Below, in pieces: positions 26,901 through 38,900 of a stretch of 64,000 nt of DNA (position 1 is its first letter; each line of letters opens with the position of its first letter). This DNA is from Vitis vinifera (lineage: Eukaryota; Streptophyta; Magnoliopsida; Vitales; Vitaceae). The translations under genes and the position numbers were made by a program. The notes beneath the pieces were generated by a model. The model made no database searches. It was not told the origin of the DNA and was given only the letters and a program-made list of their open reading frames with translations. The stretch lies in NCBI RefSeq assembly GCF_030704535.1, contig NC_081807.1, positions 2,893,001-2,957,000 of the forward strand. The letters run 5' to 3'.

Positions 26901-29900
26901 GATCAGTCTTACTATACATTTTCTATCCAGGAACTTTAAGCCTTCTCAATCTAATAATTGGCACCTTATCTTTTTGTCTGAAGTGATTCACACCTGACTA
27001 TATCTACACTGTCATATGCAATTCTTGATAGAACAATCATTGTGTAACTGTAGACTAAGGTAATACTTCCTTTTAAATGGTAATTCGATTAAAAGAGGTT
27101 TTTGATAGAAATTATATTCTAAAAGTTAAGTAATAACAAGAAATAAAAAACCGGTCAGTTACAAAATACCAATAAGATAAATGGTCTTCCAATTACTGGC
27201 TGTTCGATTTGCCTTTTTCTTATAGTACAGATGACCTTGTTTTGGGTGTTTCTTATTGTTCTTAATTAGCCAATATGCTTCTCCGTTCCAATCTTGATTA
27301 AAATTTTTATGAAGTGTCTAATATTTTCTTTTCTTTCTTCTTCTTCTTCCTTATTTTTTGCTTTTGGATGCAGGTTTCTCAGTGCTATAAAGCAGTTTCT
27401 CTGCTTATCGTTGTTGAAGAACAGTGCATTGTCAGTTATGATTATTTTCCAGCTTCTATGTTCTATTTTCATGAGCTTGTTATCAAAATTCAGATCAGGA
27501 CTGAAAGAAGAAATCGGAATTTTCTTTCCCATGCTCATCCTCCGGGTGCTCGAGAATGTGCTTCAGCCTAGTTTTCTACAGAAAATGACAGTCCTCAACA
27601 TACTGGAAAAGATGTCTCATGATTCACATATTATCATCGATATTTTTGTTAACTATGACTGTGATGTGAATGCTCCAAACATATTTGAAAGGTACAGAGC
27701 ATGCTTATTTTTCTTTGTTATCTTTCCCTTATGTCTCAAATGCAATGCATCTCTTCCTCAAACATAGTTGTGTAAAATATTGAGAAGAGGATAATGTAGT
27801 TTGCTGATAGTAAGGATTTGAAATGGGTAGCTTCAGCTTGGGGTGATTCCCCTGGCTTATGTTGCTTGGAAGGAAGCTATGTCCTGTTACTATGTGGCCT
27901 TGGATGAATAAGTTCCTGGTTCTTGATTGTCACAAACATAATAATACTTGAAGTTTCCATGAGTTACATATTTCAGACCTTCTACCATCTACCTTGCCTG
28001 ATTAAGGATGGACCAGACATCTAATTAGGGCTAGCATTCGGAGATAATTTGTTAACCCGCCTAGCTTCATGCCTAATAGAAACCCAGTTATTGAAAGTTG
28101 TCAGTTGGGGTTCAATTTTTTATTTTATTTATTTTTCCTATAGGTAAAGAGTGGGGTTCAAAGTTATTTGGAAACCTTATGCAACTTTTTATAGGCATAA
28201 ATTTTTTCAGGCCAAATAAAAACTCAAACCTAATAATCTTTGATGTGGTGATTGTGAGATGCCCTTTAGTTGTTGTCCTTCAACATTTAGGAGTTGGCTT
28301 ATAGATCACCTACTAGAGTGGTAAGCACCTCAATAGTTCTTATCTACATGTGCAAAGAAGCAGAAGAAACGGATGATCATATTTTTCTTCATTGCACAAA
28401 AGCACGCGTTTTGTGGTAGTTGATTTTTGCTTAGTTCGGTGTACAGTGGGTGATGCACTCTTTAGTTAGGGGTTCTTTATAAGCTGGCACGGATCTTTTG
28501 CTTGGGAAAAAAAAAAAGAAGGCTTGGAAGGCTGCTCTGTTATGTGTGTTCTCTATACTATATGAAGGGAGAGAAATAGGAGAGCATTCGATAATTGTGA
28601 AAGTTTGGACCAAATAATTAAAAGTTCTTTCTTGAATCTTTTTTGGGAGTGAGTAAGATTGTATATTGGGGACGACTCTTTATTGTTTTTTTTTTTGATA
28701 GGCAAAGGCACACAAGGGGACGACTCTTTATTGTTGTTAGAGTTTGTGGACTAGATAGGCTCTTTGTAGGGCGCGGTTGCTAATTCTTGTGTTCCCATGT
28801 ATTTTTTTGGTTGCTTTGTATACATTGTGGATACTCTTTTTTTACTCTAATACGTTTACACTTACAAGAAAAAAAAAAGAAAAAAGGTACTTTTACTCTT
28901 GTAGACATCATGCTGGAGAAGACAAAGACCTAAGATTTGTTACCAAATAACAGTAAATGCACAAGCTGCAGCGAATGCATATTGAAACTTAGAAGACTAT
29001 TGCTCTGTATAAGCAGAAAAAGGATAGCAAGGTTTTTCATAATTTTCAGAGAATTTACTGGCTTCTAGGATTTCTTGAAAGAACTGCTGGGGTTTACAAA
29101 TTAGATCATGCACAAACAATATCTGGGGCTTGTTTCAATCTTGATCTATCCCTGATTTTTCCTTCTTTTTTCAGCTCAGAAACAAACACATTTTTTTCAT
29201 TGGATTGCAAAAAGGTTGAAGGACAAGCTATCCTTCACAAGGTACAAGATATTACCTAAAGGAAAAAAATTAGAGAAACTAGATGGGACCAAAAACCAAA
29301 GAACAACAAAAAATTAGATTGAAACCAAAAACAGATACACCTTAAGGAGGTGCAAACTGCCTCAGAAAACAGTTAAACTGAAAGGCTTCTTGTTTGGCAA
29401 GAAGGTCAGCTAACTTGTTAGCTAAATGAGGAATCCAATAGTAACAGTACCCCAAAACTCTAGCTTGATCAATGATTTGAAGTAACCAAGCGTTGTGCTT
29501 ACACATTCTTCTCTTTTTGTTAGACACCCAAGAAATGGTAATAGCAGAATCTCAACCCACTAAGATGTTGGACAGTCCCAAATTGATAGCCAAATGCAAG
29601 CCTTCAACAGTGCCAGAATCTTTTCTTCAAAGCTGAACCTAGCCCATCTGGTTTGGTGAAAGCTCTCAACATGCTACCTTCATGATCTCTAATCCTTCCT
29701 AATCCCTAGTTGTCCATGGTTACCAACAAGCATCCATCATAGATTTAACTAAAGGGGTTCCTGTTCAGCTTGCATCCCCAGCATAGTCCTAGAAGAACAA
29801 ACAATGCTCCAATTTGACAAGATCTTGCTTGAAGGACTACTAGAAAAGGCATCTACAAACTAAAGGCCAAGGTGAAGAAAGAAAATGAACAGCCTTTGCC

Positions 29901-32900
29901 AGCCATTGACCTCTATCTACCCTAAAAACTCTTAGCTTTCAAGTCAAGCCAAATCGCCCAAATGAAAGTGATGCAATACACTCACTAGTTGCCACAACAC
30001 TCGACATCCAAACCCTTAAAAAGCAATAACCAACATATCAACCAATCCTCTTGGAAGGAACTCAACCAAATCATGCAAGCCCAAAGAAATAGTGCCAAAG
30101 CCTTAATGCAATTGGGCAATGAAGAGATAGATGATCCTTTAACTCACTTTCAAATAACATAATTAAGACCAAGGTTAGTAAGGATATGGTGTCTAAGTTG
30201 AGTAAGTGGGCAACAATGGAAAAAGTCCTTTGGAGGCAAAAATTAAGCAAACTATGGCTAAAAGGAGATAAAAATACAAAGTTCTTTTATAAATTGGTCA
30301 ATGTTTGTAGAAGAAGAAACCATTTGGGTAAAATTAAAGTGAATGGAGAAATGTTTTTTTTTTATAAATGAGCGCAAATATATTAAAGGGCGGAAAACCA
30401 CAAAGCATACAGGTAGTAGACACAGCAGCCTAGAAACAAAAACGCATGAACAAAAACCTCACCACCCCTTAAGGAACGGCAAGCCATTCCAAAAAACCTA
30501 AAAGCGAAGAGGACTCCTCTTCCATATACACCCTAGCCCAACTCCACAAATTACATACAAAAGAATTTTTCAACTTCTGTATAGCTAAAGAGCTCCCCTA
30601 AAAGCTAATCTATTTCTTTCCTTCCATACTGTCCAAAAAATACACAATGGGATGGAATTCCAAATCTTTTTTCTCTTTTTCCCCACAAAGGGGCCCCTCC
30701 AACTAAGTAACACCTCTTTGACTGTCTCTGGGAACACCCAATGAGCCCCAAACAAGGCAAGGACGATCTCCCAGAGGACCCTGACCACTATACAGTGTAA
30801 AAGAATATGATTTACATTTTTCTCTTCACAACCACACAAAAAACAATGATTAGGAAGGTGCCAGCCCCGTCTTTGGAGCCTATCCAAAGTTAGGATCTTC
30901 TCCCACGTGGTCTCCCAAGCAAAAAAAGCAACTTTGGTTGGAACTTTATCCACCCAAATGCTCTTTTTCGGGAAGGTGATGGCACTAGGGGCTGCCAGCA
31001 GCTTATAAGCATCCCTTATCCGAAAAGAACCGTGACCCTCTCCTTTCCATATCACTGAGTCCTCTTCTGAAGAAATCCTCAAGTCCCTCAGCATATGGAA
31101 CAACTCTCCTATAGCATCCAGCTCCCAATCATTAGAATCTTTGGAGAATCTAATATTCCAACCTCCTTGACCAAGGCTAGAATCCCACATTTCATTGACC
31201 GTAGCGTTCCTTTGGACTGCCAAGGCAAATAGCTGGGGAAAAGTTTGGGACAGCGCCTCATTACCATACCACTGATCAGTCCAGAAATTGACCTTGGTCC
31301 CCTCTCCCACCTTGAACCCTATGTTATCCCAACACCAATTCGTCTCCTTCAAAATCTCCTTCCAAACCCCCACTCCAAACGTTCCGCGAGCCTCATTAGT
31401 TCTCCAACCAAAACCCTCATGACCATACTTCACCCTGATCACCTTCTTCCAAAGGATTTCTTTTTCAAGGGCAAATCTCCAAATCCATTTGCCCAACAAG
31501 GCCTTGTTCAAGAGATCAATCTTCCGAATGCCTAGACCCCCCTTCTCCTTTTGAGTGCACACCACCTCCCAATTGATTAAATGGATTTTCCTTTCCAAGC
31601 TTCCCCCTCCCCAAAGAAAGTCCCTTTGTAATTTTTCGAGCCTTTTTGCTACTAGCTTGGGCATTCAAAAGAGAGACAACTGGTAAATAGGTATGTTGGC
31701 CAAAATACTTTTAATGAGGGTAATTCTCCCGCCCTTTGACAAATATTGTCTTTTCCAAAGGGCTAACCTTCTTCTCATTCTTTTTTCCACCCCATCCCAC
31801 GTAGACGAGGCCTTGTGATTGGCTCCAAGAGGCAGCCCCAAATAGACAGTAGGAAGAGACCCCACTCTACATCCTAACTCCACTGCCAATTCGTCAATGT
31901 CTTCAACCTCCCCAACCGGAATTACTTCGCTTTTAGCTAGGTTTATTTTAAGACCAAAGGCTGCCTCAAACCACGCCAAAATCCAGCTTAGAGAGGTAAG
32001 GTGATCTTGCCTTGCTTCGCAGAAAATAATTGTGTCATCAACAAAGAGCAAATGAGACACATTCATCTCCATTCCCCCCCTCCCTCGAAGACTATAGCCT
32101 GAAATGAATCCCCCATCAACAGCCCTTCTTAAAAGTACACTTAGCACTTCCATACCCAACACAAAAAGGTAAGGAGAGAGGGGATCTCCTTGGCGCAACC
32201 CCCTGGAATTGGAGAAGTAACTTGCTGGCACCCCATTAACTAGAACAAAAAATTTTGTAGTTGAAATGCACCACCAAATCCACTCCATCCAACGAGCTCC
32301 AAAACCCATCTTGTGCAAGACCTTCATGAGGAAATTCCAATTAATGCTATCATAGACTTTTTCAATATCCAGTTTACAAATCAACCCTTTCTCTTTACGT
32401 TTATGCCAGAAATCAATCACCTCATTAGCTATGAGCGAGACATCCAAAATATGTCTTCCCCTCGCAAAAGCATTTTGGTCCACATAGACCACCTTATCTA
32501 AAACCTTCTTCAGCCTATTGGCCAGCACTTTGGCCAAAAGCTTATACAATCCCCCTAGAAGGCTGATGGGCCTGAAGTCCCCAAGGTCGTCAGCCCCACC
32601 TTTCTTTGGAATGAGGACTAGGAAGGTAGTATTGAGACTCTTAGCAAAAGATTTCTTATCAAAAAACTCCTTAAACAGGTCCACAATCTCCTCCTTCACG
32701 AAGTCCCAGCAAGATTTCCAAAAGGCGTGAATGGAGAAATGTTATTAGACGAAGTAGACATTAAGGAGGGGGTGACCAATGCTTTCCATGCCATTATTTC
32801 CAAATTGAGGGACTGGAGACTGTGTATCGACGAGATGACCTTGGAATGTTTGAATTGAGAAGATTTAGGGTTTCAAGAGTCCTCTTTGAGGAGGAGGTTT

Positions 32901-35900
32901 ATGCAACCCTTTCTAATTTGTGTAGGGGTAAAACCCTTAGCCAGATGACTTTTGTAATGATTTGCTCTCAATCATGGGCATATTGTCCGCTCTGGGTTCA
33001 ATGGAGCCCTCACGAATTTAAAATACGTCTACACAATTAAGAAGAGGTCATATTTATATAGAGCCAAAAACTTTTTCCTTTTCTAGTGTGGTATATCACA
33101 ATTACACCTTTATATAGACACAACGTCTTCATTGTGTTCCACATGATTGTGAGGTCAAACAGATAGACACCCTTTGTTGGGCCAAACAAACTCCCATATC
33201 GAGGTCAGGAATTGACTTTAATACTATTTGTAATGACCCATTCCCAACTATGTAGATATTGTTTGCTTTGAGCTCAATGAACTTTCAAAACTTTAAGAAG
33301 CATCTACACGGTTAAGAGGAACTCATACATATATAATGCTAGGAGCTTTTTCCTCTATTTGATGTGACTTTTCCCTGGCTTTTTGGCAATTTTGTTGGTA
33401 TTTTATGAAAAAGTGAAGGGATGGGGTGTTTTGGGGAGTTCTATGAGCTTGAGTCTTTTGAAAGAAGCGTAAACACCAATTTCATTGTGCTAATATCAAA
33501 GAAGGGAAGTGCAAAAGATTTAAAAGACTTCTTAGTGGGGGGACCATACAAGCTCTTAGCATAAATCTTGCCTAATTGACTAAAAAAAAGTGGTGGTAAA
33601 AGTGGATTCAACTTTTTAACATGCATTTGTGGAGGGTCATCAAATTTTGGATGTGGTTTTTATAATAAATGAAGCCTTTGACTCGAAGTTAAAGAGGTCT
33701 ACTAATGGGGTCATTTGTAGGCTAGATAATGAGACAACATATGATCATGTCAGTTGTATTTTTGTTTTTTTTTTGTTGTTTATTTATTTAATGGTGGTTT
33801 TGGAAAAACTAGGATTTGGTTTCCAAGTAGATTAGATTGATTATGTGGTGCATTTCTCTGACTTACTTCTATTTCTTGGTTAATGGGACTCCATTCATTA
33901 TGTCCAAAGTTTTAAGGGTTTGAGACAAGGTGACCCTCTTTCCCCATACCTATGTATCTTGACTATGGAGATGCTCTCTAATATTTTTAATAGGCAAAAG
34001 AAGGGGGCTTCATCTTGGGTTATGTGGTCTGTGGAGGACGAGATGTGGGAATGAAGGTGTCCCATCCGCTGTTTTGTTAAGGATATTTTTGTCCTTTGTG
34101 ACTCTAATCAGTATCAATTGGAGCATTTAAGCTGCTCTTTCATATGGTTTGAGGCTATAATGAGTTTAAAAATCAATTTGGAGAAAAGTTTGCCTATCGA
34201 AAAAAGAAAAAAAGAAAAAAATCAATTTGGAGAAAAGTTAATTGATCCTAGTTGGTAGGACAGGAAAGGTGGATGACCTAGCTATTTTTTTGGGTTGTCA
34301 GGTGGGTACCTTCCATCTATTTATTTGGGCCTACTGTTGGGAGCAACATTTAGATTATCACAGGTTTGGAATGTGGTGAAAGAAAGATTTCATAAAAAAC
34401 TTGCTTTTTGGAAGAGACAATACTTATCAAAAGGAGGAAAAGCTAACTCTGATAAAAAGTACTCTATTGAAGATCTCAATATACTTCATTCCCTTATTTA
34501 TTATTCCTAAAAAGGTGAACCTAAGACTAAACGATACAAAGGGATTTTCTTTTTATTTGAGTAGCATGAAAGATTTGTTTGGAAAAATAGCTGAAAAGTT
34601 TGGAGAACAGCTCCCTTTTTCTTTTTTTGATAGTTAAGGGAATGTATATTAAATTAAAAAAAGCAGCCAAGCAAACAGCTCCCTTTTTCTTGTTTTGGAC
34701 AAAATGGAAGGAGAGGTATCAAAGGATCTTTGAAGAGTTAGAGAATGGGTCAAGCCTGAAAGAGTTTTTTTTTCTTTCTTTTTTTGTTCCTTTTTCTTCT
34801 GGTCTAAGTAGTCTGTGGATGAGGAACTTATTCTTTGGTGGGTTTCATAGATTGTTTGAATCCTTTCTAAGATCTTCGTGGTGGTTTTTCAAGCCCTGAT
34901 GGGCACTAGTGATACACCTCTGGTGTACATGGGTTGCATCCCTTTATCACTTAACCAAAAATAAAAATAAAAATAACAAAACACCATTTTTTTTTTGCTT
35001 TTTAAAGTAGACTGTAGACTTTTAGCAATCAGGCTATATCAGTGCGTTCAAGAGCATCTGATGGCTGTCCATTTCTTAGATAATATATATTTACATGGAA
35101 ATTTTCTATTTTGCATTTGCTAGTGGATCTTCTCTATTTATACATAGCATAGGATTCTCTTTTGTGCCTCTCTCTGGTATCTTAAATGCATAATTTGTTA
35201 TTTTTGACCATTTTCATTGTCATTTCTTTTTCGCATTTTGTTTAATAACATGTATTAAAACCCTTTTAATTCCATCAGATATTTGCAGGACTGTCAATGG
35301 CCTTCTGAAAACGGCACTAGGTCCACCTCCTGGTTCTACTACAACCTTGTCTCCCATCCAAGATTTGACATTTCGGCTTGAATCAGTGAAGTGCTTGGTT
35401 AGCATTATTAAGTCAATGGGAGCTTGGATGGATCAACAGCTAATAATAGGAGATTTCTCTCCACCGAAGAGCTCTGAGAGTGAGATTTCAACAGAGAATC
35501 ATGCAATCATCAATGGAGAAGAAGGAACTATCCCTGACTATGAGCTGCATCCAGAAACAAATTCAGGATTATCAGATGCTGCTGCCTTTGAGCAACGTCG
35601 AGCTTATAAACTAGAATTCCAGGTTGATTATTGCTTTACTTGTAGAGATATACCTTGATCATTAACTACAGCTATAATGCACTTTGGTTTTTATGTGCTC
35701 ATTGAACACTTATCCTGTGCTATTTCATTTTTTGCTTTAACTTTAAGTCACACTATGTTTCATTTTTTCCTGGAATTTACCTGGTTCATTATGTAGTGAC
35801 CGGTTTTCTGGGTTAAATGCAGAAAGGCATCTCACTGTTCAATAGGAAACCTTCCAAGGGCATAGAATTTCTAATAAGCTCCAAGAAAATCGGTGGTTCT

Positions 35901-38900
35901 CCAGAAGAGGTGGCTGCTTTTCTTAAAAATACTGCTGGCCTAAACGAAACTGTGATCGGTGACTATTTGGGTGAAAGAGAGGATTTTTCTTTAAAAGTTA
36001 TGCATGCTTATGTAGATTCATTTAATTTTGAAGCATTAGATTTTGGTGAAGCAATTAGGTTTTTCCTACGGGGCTTCAGGTTACCTGGAGAGGCACAGAA
36101 GATTGATCGCATCATGGAAAAGTTTGCTGAGCGGTATTGTAAATGCAATCCAAATTCATTTACCAGTGCTGATACTGCTTATGTTCTTGCTTACTCTGTG
36201 ATATTGCTGAACACGGATGCCCACAATAACATGGTGAAAGATAAGGTGAGCTTGGAGAATTTTCTTATTTGTCTTCTACCCCACACTTAGGCTTACAAGT
36301 CATGCCTTTGTGCCTAATGTTTGTAGATTAGTTTTTTAAGGGGGATACTTGTTAATTCTTCTAGCTTGGAATATCATTTCCAACTTTTTATTTATTTAAA
36401 TAATAAGAATAATCCTTCTTTTAACCTTGAAAGTATCTGGACATTTTGTTTTGTTTTTTTTTTTTTAATTTTTTTATGCAAACATCTTAATTCTTAAATA
36501 ATATTTGGCTGCAAATTTTCTTTGATATTATTTATTAAACTGTCATGTATCTTTTGGGAAACAGAAAATGGTGTTAGTACTGTACATTAAAGAAAAAGGC
36601 AAATCATCACAAGAAAACATAACGAATATTTATATTTTAAGACAAAATTTTTCTCACTATACTCAGTAATCAAATTTACATTGTGCCTAAAATTTTTATC
36701 AAAATATTGATAAATATAGAATTTGATATAGATTTTGTAACTTATGGCCTGACTTGCATTCTGCATTGGGTTTGGCTATTTAGATGACCAAGGCTGATTT
36801 CATCCGGAATAACCGAGGGATTGATGATGGCAAGGACCTACCTGAAGAGTATCTGGGTGCTATTTATGATCACATTGTAAAAAATGAAATAAAAATGAAT
36901 GCCGATTCTTCTGCGCCACAGAGCAAGCAGGCAAACGGCTTCAATAAACTACTGGGCTTGGATGGTATATTCAATCTAGTCAATTGGAAGCAGACAGAAG
37001 AAAAACCATTGGGTGCGAATGGTCTTCTCATAAAGCACATCCAGGAGCAGTTTAAGGCAAAGTCAGGAAAATCAGAGTAAGCTATAATAAAATACCTACA
37101 GTCATTGACTTCTTTTTAGGCTATCATTATCAGAGTTATAAGAATATTCTTCCTGTGAACACATGACTGACAGCACACAGGTCCTGCAGTGTATTTGGCC
37201 TTATAAATATCTGGGTGATATTTTGATCCAATAGTCTGTTTCAATTGAATATCATGAGAATTCCTCCATCCTGGATATTGTGATTGATTGGTTGAGATCA
37301 TTCGATCTAATCACTACTGGGCATTTAACATCTTTTCTTTGTTTGGCCTATCTAAAAATATAATAGATATCACACTACTGATGAGAAATCTATTCTTGTT
37401 TAATGTTGCAGGTCTGTTTATTATGCGGTTACAGATGTAGCTATATTGAGGTTTATGGTGGAGGTCTGCTGGGGTCCTATGCTCGCTGCCTTCAGTGTAA
37501 CTCTGGATCAAAGTGATGACAAGGTTGCTACTTCTCAATGCTTACAGGGCATCCGACATGCTGTGCATGTTACTGCAGTTATGGGCATGCAGACTCAGAG
37601 AGATGCTTTTGTTACAACTGTGGCCAAGTTTACTTTCCTCCACTGTGTTGCAGACATGAAACAAAAAAATGTTGATGCTGTGAAGGTAAATATGCGTAGG
37701 GTTCATTTGGCATCAAAAAGGGAAATCCATTTTTTCAAATATGATAAATAGATGCTCCACAACGTGAGCAGGCCAAGGTTTGAGAAATGCTTCCATCAGA
37801 ATGATACTCCTTGGAGAGACGTCTGATGAAATTGGTTAGTCCCAAATCAAGAATATTAACATGAATACTCTTCCCATTAGCACTATATGCATGCAGTTGA
37901 TTGGATCATCGGCTTCATGTCCTTGTGCTTCTTGGTCTCCTGACCATTAACTATTTATTTCACTGTTCTTGTGTGAAAATTGATAAGTGGTAGCTATGGT
38001 TGTCTAATTAATTAAAGTATTATATAGGAATGAACAAAGAATATTGCATGGTAGCTCCTTACATTCAATGCATGTACTGAGTCTGTGGTGTCAGCAAGTT
38101 ACTGTGCAACATCCTGTTATTTAACTTTTACCCACATATGATATCTTGGACAGGCAATAATAGCAATTGCCATTGAAGATGGTAATTTTCTTCAGGAAGC
38201 CTGGGAGCACATATTAACATGCCTCTCCCGTTTTGAGCATCTGCAATTGTTGGGAGAGGGCGCACCCCCTGATGCATCCTTTTTCACTACTTCCAACATT
38301 GAAACAGATGAAAAAACACACAAGTCTGCTGGTTTTCCATCTCTAAAGAGAAGGGGAACTCTTCAGAATCCAGCTGTGGTGGCTGTTGTTAGAGGGGGAT
38401 CATATGATAGCACTACACTGGGAGTCAATACGTCAAACTTGGTAACTCCAGAGCAGATGAATAACTTCATTTTAAACTTGCATCTGCTGGATCAGATTGG
38501 AAGCTTTGAGTTGAACCACATATTTGCCCATAGCCAAAGGTTGAATAGTGAGGCAATAGTAGCTTTTGTGAAGGCTCTTTGCAAAGTTTCCATGTCAGAG
38601 TTGCAGTCTCCTACGGATCCTCGTGTATTCAGCCTCACAAAAATTGTTGAGATTGCGTAAGCTTATGCTCCTTTTTCTTTCCAGTCTCTCTCAAATATTC
38701 TCATCAAATTTCAAAATTTTCATTCTGTGAATGCACTGATAAACTAATTTTATTTTCTTCTCAGTGGATCTTTATATTTCAAAGTAAATTGATTCTCTAT
38801 CCCAGAAAGTACATGAATTCTTGCAGGAGTTCCTAGGGTTTTAAAGTTTAGTCAGTTATTAAGTAATGTTTAACTGCTATTTTCTTTCAGTTTCATTTGT

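Larger units (their letters stand above)
30140..34985 (+). mobile_element. Older plus-strand LINE, interrupted by later insertions
   Basis: ORF2 pieces in order: [22 protein letters not shown] and [15 protein letters not shown] (about 30186-30353). After a 2.4-kb insertion comes [20 protein letters not shown] (from 32727). After a second insertion (32953-33365) come reverse-transcriptase remnants: [24 protein letters not shown] near 33915-33950, LGLLLGATF and [13 protein letters not shown] (34330-34440), then zf-RVT tail text [17 protein letters not shown] (34690-34750). An A-rich tail (aaaaataaaaataaaaataa) ends near 34980. Many stops and frameshifts are present, so it is long dead. Its exact 5' end near 30140 is uncertain. 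Confidence 0.8.
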
